From positions 496,001-560,000 of the forward strand of contig NZ_JAKZBV010000001.1 in assembly GCF_022539255.1 (NCBI RefSeq): DNA of 64,000 nucleotides. The letters run 5' to 3'. Shown piece after piece: positions 42,348 through 48,187 of this stretch. The notes under the pieces were generated by a model. The model saw only the letters and a program-made list of their open reading frames with translations, was not told where the DNA came from and made no database searches. How positions within the stretch are numbered: the stretch's first letter is position 1; each line of letters begins with the position of its first letter. Made by a program: the position numbers and the translations under genes. The stretch comes from Sinomonas terrae. GTDB taxonomy: Bacteria; Actinomycetota; Actinomycetes; Actinomycetales; Micrococcaceae.

Positions 42348-43345
42348 AGCAGGAACCCTGCTGGGAAGGGGTCGGTGGGGTCGAGGAAGTACTGCGCGGT
42401 GCCGGTGAGCCATGCGCGGCCGGTGACGGTGGGGACGACGGCGGGGCGCCCGGCTACCTCGGTCTCCTCGACGAGGCGGCCGATGAATTGGGAGCCGATG
42501 TAGGACTCGTTGACGAAGTCGGCGCCGAGGGCCAGCTCCCCCCGGGCGTGGAGCTGGGCCATGCGGGCGCTGGTGCCCGTACCGCACGGGGACCGGTCGA
42601 ACCAGCCGGGGTGGATGGCCATCGCGTGCCGGGAGTGCTGCGCCGTCGAGCCCGGCGCCTTGAGGTAGACGTGGTGGCAGCCCCTGATGTCCTCGCGCTC
42701 GGGGTGCACGGGCTCGCCGGAGGCGTTGATCGCATCCATGACCGCGAGCCCCGCGCGGAGGAGGTCGTCCTTGCGCGCCCGGTCGAACGGCAGGCCGAGG
42801 GCGTCGAGGTCCACGATGCCGTAGAAGTTCCCGCCGAACGCGAGGTCGTACCGGATGCGGCCGTAGCCGGGGACCTCGACGCTCGCGTCGAGCCTGTCGA
42901 CGAACGAGGGCACGTTCCGGATCGTGACCGATTCGGCGTGGCCGTCCTTGACGGCGACGTCGGCGAGGACGAGGCCCGCCGGGGTGTCGAGCCGGACGGT
43001 CGTGACCGGTTCGACGACGTCGACCATGCCGGTCTCGACGAGGACCGTCGCGACGCCGATAGTGCCGTGCCCGCACATGGGCAGCAGGCCGGAGACCTCG
43101 ATGTAGAGGACCCCGTAGTCCGCATCGGGCCGGGTCGGCGGCTGGAGGATGGCCCCGCTCATCGAGGCGTGCCCGCGGGGCTCGTACATGAGCAGCGTGC
43201 GGATCCAGTCGCTGTTCTCCATGAACCACAGCCTGCGCTCGGCCATGCTCTGGCCGGGGATCGTGCCGACGCCTCCCGTGATCACGCGCGTCGGCATGCC
43301 CTCGGTGTGGGAGTCGACGGCGTGGAAAATGCGGCTCGTTCTCAT
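42344..43345 (-). CDS. 4-hydroxyproline 2-epimerase (proline racemase family)
   Basis: A 333-aa proline-racemase-fold enzyme. Both catalytic cysteines are present: LPMCGHGTIG near residue 90 and RSPCGTGTSA near 254. A Cys/Cys pair marks epimerases rather than the Cys-to-Thr/Ser dehydratases. It converts trans-4-hydroxy-L-proline to cis-4-hydroxy-D-proline, the entry step. The ATG at 43345 follows AGGAG; longer in-frame readings have no family similarity. Confidence 0.93.
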   Translation of the reverse strand: MRTSRIFHAVDSHTEGMPTRVITGGVGTIPGQSMAERRLWFMENSDWIRTLLMYEPRGHASMSGAILQPPTRPDADYGVLYIEVSGLLPMCGHGTIGVATVLVETGMVDVVEPVTTVRLDTPAGLVLADVAVKDGHAESVTIRNVPSFVDRLDASVEVPGYGRIRYDLAFGGNFYGIVDLDALGLPFDRARKDDLLRAGLAVMDAINASGEPVHPEREDIRGCHHVYLKAPGSTAQHSRHAMAIHPGWFDRSPCGTGTSARMAQLHARGELALGADFVNESYIGSQFIGRLVEETEVAGRPAVVPTVTGRAWLTGTAQYFLDPTDPFPAGFLL

Positions 43346-43390
43346 GCTCCGCTCCTGCTTGTCTGTATGGGGTCGGGGCCGCCGGGCCGG

Positions 43391-43430
43391 CACCTTGGGT
43401 GTTGCACCTTGGGGTGTTGCACCGTGGGGT
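43391..43430. repeat. 14-15 bp tandem repeat flanked by GCCGGGCCGGC
   Basis: Three copies of CACC(T/G)TGGGGTGTTG-like sequence start at 43391, 43405 and 43420. Direct copies of GCCGGGCCGGC bracket them at 43381-43391 and 43431-43441. The repeats fill the 133-bp gap between the DapA-family gene and the epimerase. No gene is seen there. Confidence 0.8.
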
Positions 43431-43478
43431 GCCGGGCCGGCGGACTGGGCTGGCTGGCTGGACTGGGCCGGGGAGGGC

Positions 43479-44384
43479 CTACTTGTAGCCCTTGGCGAGG
43501 GCCGCCTCGGTGTCGCGGGTGATGGCTTCGCGGATGTCGGGGGCGAGCGGGCCGCGCGGGGGCCGGCAGGTCCCGCCCTTGCGGCCCACGATGTCCATCG
43601 AGAGTTTGATCGCCTGGACGAATTCGGTCCTGCTGTCCCAGCGCAGGAGCGAGTGGAGGTCGCGGTAGATCTCGCCCGCCCGCGCCAGATCGGCCGCGTC
43701 CCCGGAGGTCGAGAGCCGGTAGAGCTCGAGCGTGGACTCCGGGATCGCGTTCGGGTAGCCCGCGATCCAGCCCACGGCCCCGGCCAGGCCCATCTCGAGC
43801 ACGGTGTCGTCCGACCCGATGAGCATGTCCAGCCCGGGGGCGAGCTCGCGGGTCTCGTAGGCGCGGCGGACATCGCCGCTGAACTCCTTGACCCCGACGA
43901 TCAGGCCCTCGCCGTGCAGGCGCGCGATCAGCCGGGGAGTGAGGTCAACCTTGGTGTCGATGGGGTTGTTGTAGGCGACGATCGGCAGGCCGACCGAGGC
44001 CGCGCGCCGGTAATGGTCCACGACCTCCTCTTCGTTCGCGCGGTACGTGTTCGGCGGCAGGAGCAGGATCGAGTCGGCCCCGGCCTCCGCGGCCTGCTCG
44101 ACCCAGCGCTGGGTCTGGAGGCCGCCGTATGCGCCAGCGCCCGCCATCACGCTGAAGCCCTCGGGCGCCGCCTCGACCGCCGTCGTGATGACCCGGGCGC
44201 GCTCGTCATCGCTGAGCGTCTGGTACTCCCCGAGCGAGCCGTTCGGGGCCACACCATCGCAGCCCGCCCCGGCGAGGAACCGGACGTGCTCGGCGTACGC
44301 GTCGAAGTCGACCCCGAGGTCATCATTGAAGGGGAGAGCGGTCGCGACGAAGACGCCGTGCCAGGGCTTGCGGTTTTCGGTCAT
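43479..44384 (-). CDS. Pyrroline-4-hydroxy-2-carboxylate deaminase (DapA family)
   Basis: A 301-aa TIM-barrel of the DHDPS/NAL family. Schiff-base Lys in IVGVKEFSGD near 164, conserved Tyr in AYNNPIDTK near 138, and GSLGEYQTL near 47. In hydroxyproline operons this family member (LhpC) deaminates and dehydrates 1-pyrroline-4-hydroxy-2-carboxylate to 2,5-dioxopentanoate. It is the first gene of the operon, with an AAAGGA ribosome site. Confidence 0.9.
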   Translation of the reverse strand: MTENRKPWHGVFVATALPFNDDLGVDFDAYAEHVRFLAGAGCDGVAPNGSLGEYQTLSDDERARVITTAVEAAPEGFSVMAGAGAYGGLQTQRWVEQAAEAGADSILLLPPNTYRANEEEVVDHYRRAASVGLPIVAYNNPIDTKVDLTPRLIARLHGEGLIVGVKEFSGDVRRAYETRELAPGLDMLIGSDDTVLEMGLAGAVGWIAGYPNAIPESTLELYRLSTSGDAADLARAGEIYRDLHSLLRWDSRTEFVQAIKLSMDIVGRKGGTCRPPRGPLAPDIREAITRDTEAALAKGYK

Positions 44385-44460
44385 CTTGATTCCTTTCGAG
44401 GAGGCCCTCCGAGCGGCACCTTACAGTGCTTGCTGTGATCGGCCTCACTAGTATCTTACT

Positions 44461-44476
44461 ATGTGACATTGCACAG
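44461..44476. promoter_or_regulatory. Predicted GntR operator upstream of the hydroxyproline operon
   Basis: ATGTGACATTGCACAG matches ATGTTACATTGCACAG in the ABC importer promoter at 15 of 16 bases. It holds a TGTG-N6-CACA inverted element. It lies 77 bp before the DapA-family start, and a -10-like TAAGAT on the minus strand lies just downstream (44458-44453). Confidence 0.68.
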
Positions 44477-44485
44477 ATAGGGGTA

Positions 44486-44518
44486 GAAGAAGCCGCGGCG
44501 AGTGGCCGCGGCTTCTTC
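44486..44518. terminator. Hairpin after the ABC importer operon
   Basis: GAAGAAGCCGCGG (44486-44498) and CCGCGGCTTCTTC (44506-44518) are exact complements with a 7-nt loop, 23 bp after the solute-binding gene stop. It separates the importer operon from the hydroxyproline promoter. A CTTTTTC run follows on the plus strand only, so the direction of termination is uncertain. Confidence 0.7.
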
Positions 44519-44540
44519 CGGGGCTTTTTCGGGGCTGGGC

Positions 44541-45413
44541 TCAGCTTGAGGGAACCACGTACTGCTGGGCACCCACCTTGCCGAGGCCTGCCGAGAGGCC
44601 GGCGTCCGTCAGCAGCTTCGTGATGGTGCCGTCCCGGCGCTGGGCGAGGATTCCGTCGTCGAGCGCCTGCTTGAGGCTCGTGTTGCCCTTGGTGAGGGGG
44701 AAGGCCGCTTCCGGTGCGTGGGTGATCGCGCCGACGCGGGGATCCGGCTTGTCGTTGGCAAGCGACACCGTCACTCCCTGGACCCCCTTGAACTGCAGGA
44801 CCTGCACGCCGTAGGCGTCGACATCGCCCTGGATGCGCCCTGCGTCGAAGTCGGCCTTGAGCTCGACACTGCTCGGGTACGTGACGAGCTTGTTGCCGAG
44901 GATCTTCTTGAGATCATCGACCCAGAGGTAGCCGTCGATCGTGCCGACCTTGCTCATCTTCTCGAGGTCGGACACGGTGGCCGCGCCGCTCTTCGAGGCG
45001 ATGCCCATCCCGTCGAGGTACGTCGACGCGGAGAAGTCCCCGGCCTTGAGGCGCTTCTCCGTCGCGTCGATCGTGCCGACGGCGAGGTCGATGTTGCCGC
45101 CCGAGATCGACTGGACGGCGTCCGCGTAGGTGGCCTGCTGATAGGTGGGGGTGAGGCATTCGTCCTTGGCGATCTTGTTGACGATCGAGATGTCGATGCC
45201 GGTCGGGTTGCCGCTGTTGTAGCTGCTGAACGGCGGGATGTCGATGACGCCGATTGTCAGCTTCCCTGGCGAGACCGTCTGTACGCCCTGGTGCTTGGGC
45301 GTGCAGTCGGATTGAGCGGCGCTCGTACTGCCTCCGCAGGCAGTCAGGCCCATGCCGGCGGCGAGGACGACGGCGGCAAGGGCGCCAGCGCGGGCCAGAT
45401 GTCGGTTCTTCAT
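44541..45413 (-). CDS. Amino-acid ABC importer solute-binding lipoprotein
   Basis: A 290-aa family-3 (polar amino acid) binding protein. Signal peptide with lipobox LTAC (Cys near 26), then CGGSTSAAQSD. Binding-domain signatures: LTIGVIDIPPFSSYN and GIDISIVNKIA. The ATG at 45413 follows AGAGGAAC; an in-frame ATG at 45428 would contain that site. Last gene of the four-gene importer operon. Cargo is predicted to be hydroxyproline from the shared operator; the family alone would allow several amino acids. Confidence 0.9.
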   Translation of the reverse strand: MKNRHLARAGALAAVVLAAGMGLTACGGSTSAAQSDCTPKHQGVQTVSPGKLTIGVIDIPPFSSYNSGNPTGIDISIVNKIAKDECLTPTYQQATYADAVQSISGGNIDLAVGTIDATEKRLKAGDFSASTYLDGMGIASKSGAATVSDLEKMSKVGTIDGYLWVDDLKKILGNKLVTYPSSVELKADFDAGRIQGDVDAYGVQVLQFKGVQGVTVSLANDKPDPRVGAITHAPEAAFPLTKGNTSLKQALDDGILAQRRDGTITKLLTDAGLSAGLGKVGAQQYVVPSS

Positions 45414-45506
45414 GATGGTTCCTCTCATGAGGGTTAGGGCGGGTGAAAGGGCAGGGCGTAGTGGCGGGTGCCTAGGCGTGGCGGGCTGTGTACTTGGCGA
45501 ACTCGG

Positions 45507-46160
45507 TCAGGCGTGGCGTGCCATTCGCTTCTCAAAAAAGACAGTGATCCACGTGGCCGGCATCGAGATGACGGCGTAGCAGATGCCAGCGAGGGTGAAG
45601 ATCTGCAGATAGTTGAAGTTGTCGCTGCCGATGTTGTACGCGGACTTCATCAGCTCGGGGACGGCGATGGCGTAGGCCAGGGACGTTCCCTGGAACATCT
45701 GGATCGCTACGCCCATGAGCCCGGGGACAGCCGAGCGCATTCCCTGAGGCATGATGATGCGGAAGAAGGTATCGCGGGAGGAGAGGCCGAGGGCGTTGGA
45801 GGCCTCGAGCTGGCCGCGTGCTACGGACTGGATTCCGGCTCGCATGATTTCGCTCGAGTACGCCGCGGCGTTCCAAGTCAGCGCGAGGCATGCGGCAGTG
45901 ATGCTGCCGAAGGTCACGCCGAACTTGGGAAGCCCGTAGTAGAAGAGGTAGAGGATAACGAGCGCGGGGGCGCCCCGGCCGATTTCGACGACGGCGAGTC
46001 CGAGGGTTCGCACCGCGAGGTTCTTCGCCGTGACCATGAGGCTGAGCGCGAGGCCCAACGGGTAGCCTGCGGCGATGGAGATGCCTGCGATCATGAGGCT
46101 CACGCCGAGTCCGGACATCATCTGTGGGAGGTATCCCACCCAGTCTGTGAGCCAGCTCAT
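45507..46160 (-). CDS. Amino-acid ABC importer permease 2
   Basis: A 217-aa HisM/GlnP-type permease (PF00528) with about five helices. EAA-loop region GQLEASNALGLSSRDTFFRIIMP. It overlaps the first permease by 4 nt; the two form the membrane channel. Confidence 0.92.
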   Translation of the reverse strand: MSWLTDWVGYLPQMMSGLGVSLMIAGISIAAGYPLGLALSLMVTAKNLAVRTLGLAVVEIGRGAPALVILYLFYYGLPKFGVTFGSITAACLALTWNAAAYSSEIMRAGIQSVARGQLEASNALGLSSRDTFFRIIMPQGMRSAVPGLMGVAIQMFQGTSLAYAIAVPELMKSAYNIGSDNFNYLQIFTLAGICYAVISMPATWITVFFEKRMARHA

Positions 46161-46801
46161 GCGAACACTGCCTTCCTCATACGCGAATCGAGCCGACGGG
46201 ACAGGTAGGCGATCGGCAGGCTCAGCACGATGTACAGGACGCCGACGATGATGTACGGCAGGATGCCCTCGACGGTCGGGTGCTGTCGGGCGAAGGACTG
46301 CGACTGGAAGACCATCTCCGAAACGATGATGGTGGAGGCGATCGAAGAGTCCTTGAGCAGGCCGACCAGATACGTTGCGATCGACGGCGACACGATCCGG
46401 AAGGCCTGCGGGGCCACGACCCCGGCGAAAGTTGTTCGGTTTGCCAGGCCCAGGGCATGGGAGGCTTCAAGCTGCCCGCGTGGGACGGCCTGCAGCCCGC
46501 CACGGTAGATCTCGGCGAGGTACGCGACCGAGACGACGCCCAAGCCCACAATTGCCACATTGACCGGGTTGAATCTGAAGGTGCCAGCGTGGATGCCGAA
46601 CTTGAGCAGGAACAGCCAGACGATGATCGGGACGCCACGCACGAGGTCGACGAACAGCCGGGAAACGAGTCGGAGCGGGGCGAGCCGCGATGTCAGGCCC
46701 AGCGCCAGCGGGACAGCGCCGACAATGCCGATCGCGAAGGCGGACAGGGTCAGGATCAGGGTCATCGGCAGGCCCTGGAGCACTGCGGTGAAGGGGTTCA
46801 T
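46157..46801 (-). CDS. Amino-acid ABC importer permease 1
   Basis: A 214-aa HisM/GlnP-type permease with about five helices and the coupling-loop GQLEASHALGLANRTTFAGVV. It starts 1 nt after the ATPase gene. Confidence 0.92.
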   Translation of the reverse strand: MNPFTAVLQGLPMTLILTLSAFAIGIVGAVPLALGLTSRLAPLRLVSRLFVDLVRGVPIIVWLFLLKFGIHAGTFRFNPVNVAIVGLGVVSVAYLAEIYRGGLQAVPRGQLEASHALGLANRTTFAGVVAPQAFRIVSPSIATYLVGLLKDSSIASTIIVSEMVFQSQSFARQHPTVEGILPYIIVGVLYIVLSLPIAYLSRRLDSRMRKAVFA

Positions 46802-46802
46802 G

Positions 46803-47594
46803 TCAGCGCTCCAGCACCGCCCGGAGGAAGCGGCGAGTGCGGGCTTCCTGCGGGTCGCTCATGATGGCGCCCGGATCGCCCTGCTCGATGATCTTGCAGT
46901 CTGCCATCACCACCAGGGTGTCCGAGACGTCTCTGGCGAACTGCATCTCGTGCGTCACCACGACCATCGTCATCCCGTCTGCGGCCAGCTCCCGCATGAC
47001 GGCGAGAACCTCGAGGCCGACTTCGGGGTCGAGGGCGGAGGTCGGCTCATCGAACAGCATGATGGACGGGTCCAGCGCGAGAGCGCGGGCGATGGCGATC
47101 CGCTGCTGCTGTCCGCCAGAGCATCGGCCCGGGTGCTGCCCGGCCTTCTCCTTGAGCCCGACGCGGTCCAAGAGCTGCATTGCCCGCTCGTCGGCTTCCG
47201 CCTTGCAGCGTCCGAGGACGCGCTGCTGCGGATAGCTGATGTTCTTCAGCGCCGTCATGTGCGGGAAGAGGTTGAAGGACTGGAACACCATCCCGACGCT
47301 GCGCCGTAGCGCCGCGAGATCCCGAGCCGTCACATTCTTGCCCGGTTCGATGGTGTGCCCGGCGACGCGAATCGTTCCCGAGTCCGGTCGCTCGAGGAGG
47401 TTGATGCACCGCAGGAATGTGCTCTTGCCTGCTCCCGAGGGTCCGATGAGTGCGGTGACGGTACCCGGCTCCACATTGAGCGAGACGTCGTCGAGGACCA
47501 CATGGTCCCCGTACCGCTTGGAGATGTTGTTGAGTTTGATTCCTACGTGTGAGGCTCTTGCCTCGTCTGTGGTCGCTGAGACAGTCATTGTCAT
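46803..47594 (-). CDS. Amino-acid ABC importer ATPase
   Basis: A 263-aa GlnQ-type ATPase. Walker A GPSGAGKST near residue 51, Q-loop VFQSFNLFPHM, signature CSGGQQQR (Cys in place of the usual Leu), Walker B IMLFDEPTSALD and H-loop VVTHE. First gene of the operon, downstream of a strong TTGACA promoter carrying the shared GntR operator. Confidence 0.93.
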   Translation of the reverse strand: MTMTVSATTDEARASHVGIKLNNISKRYGDHVVLDDVSLNVEPGTVTALIGPSGAGKSTFLRCINLLERPDSGTIRVAGHTIEPGKNVTARDLAALRRSVGMVFQSFNLFPHMTALKNISYPQQRVLGRCKAEADERAMQLLDRVGLKEKAGQHPGRCSGGQQQRIAIARALALDPSIMLFDEPTSALDPEVGLEVLAVMRELAADGMTMVVVTHEMQFARDVSDTLVVMADCKIIEQGDPGAIMSDPQEARTRRFLRAVLER

Positions 47595-47660
47595 GCTTCC
47601 CTGATCTTCCGCTTGCGATCCGAGACCCTCGACCGAGTGGTCGGCGTCACACCATGTGAA

Positions 47661-47688
47661 ATGTTACATTGCACAGTGCCCGTGTCAA
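47661..47688 (-). promoter_or_regulatory. ABC importer promoter with GntR operator
   Basis: On the minus strand a perfect TTGACA (47688-47683) and TAACAT (47666-47661) are 16 bp apart. The motif ATGTTACATTGCACAG (47661-47676, plus-strand reading) covers the -10 and much of the spacer, so bound regulator should block transcription. It includes the near-palindrome AATGTTACATT. Confidence 0.75.
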
Positions 47689-47888
47689 GAGGTCTTCCGG
47701 AGTTCAGTATTGGGGCGCGAGAGCATAAGGAAAATCAATGTTTTTCGCACGGTATCGATCAGCTCTGTCGAAGGTTCCCCTCAGTTCGCCTTCTCGGCAC
47801 CTCTGGAACCCGGGCGCTTGCGGGCGCTTTCCCCTCTGACGGGCGCTTTCCCCGCTCAAGTGCCGCTGCCCCACGGCACTTATGAGGG

Positions 47889-48045
47889 CCAGGGCGTCAC
47901 GTGAGGGCGAGGGCGTCACGTGGGGGCCAGGGCGCCAGATGCGGGCGACGGCGCCAAATGCGGACGACGGCGCGCGGCCGGCCAGGCAGCGCAGTTGGCC
48001 AGGCGCGGCCGGCCGGACGCGCAGTTGGCCAAGCGCGGGCGGCTA
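47889..48045. repeat. 19-bp and 30-bp tandem repeats in a gene-free gap
   Basis: Four and a half 19-bp units, beginning near 47891 (AGGGCGTCACGTGAGGGCG), 47910, 47929, 47948 and 47967, drift progressively. They are followed by two 30-bp-spaced copies around GCGCAGTTGGCC (47989 and 48019). Upstream, GACGGGCGCTTTCCCC is partly duplicated near 47820-47855. The whole gap 47689-48137 holds no supportable gene. Confidence 0.8.
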
Positions 48046-48137
48046 GGAGCGTGGCCTCGGGCCGAGAGCACGGCCTCGGGCTCGCCTCTCTTCGGACATG
48101 CGACGCCGGCGGTCACCTTCGCGCCGCTAAAGACGTC

Positions 48138-48183
48138 GCGCCGTCACGTTTGCGCGGTCCTCACCGCGCAAACGTGACGGCGC
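48138..48183. repeat. 46-bp perfect palindrome at the 3' end of ligD
   Basis: 21-nt arms (48138-48158 and 48163-48183) are exact complements with a CCTC loop, ending 4 bp before the ligD stop. The outer GCGCCGTCACGT is shared with the elements at 21343 and 38845 but the inner part differs (TTGCGCGGT). It may double as the ligD terminator. Confidence 0.92.
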
Positions 48184-48187
48184 AAGC

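Noticed and set aside
41373..43229. 618-aa version of the OCD-family protein
   Set aside because: Upstream part is the epimerase gene in another frame; GTG at 42347 overlaps the epimerase stop and gives family length.
42344..43345. trans-3-hydroxyproline dehydratase
   Set aside because: That branch of the family replaces a catalytic Cys; here both Cys residues are present, fitting an epimerase.
43479..44384. DapA for lysine synthesis
   Set aside because: Position as first gene of a hydroxyproline operon and the GSLGEYQTL-type sequence favour the deaminase subgroup.
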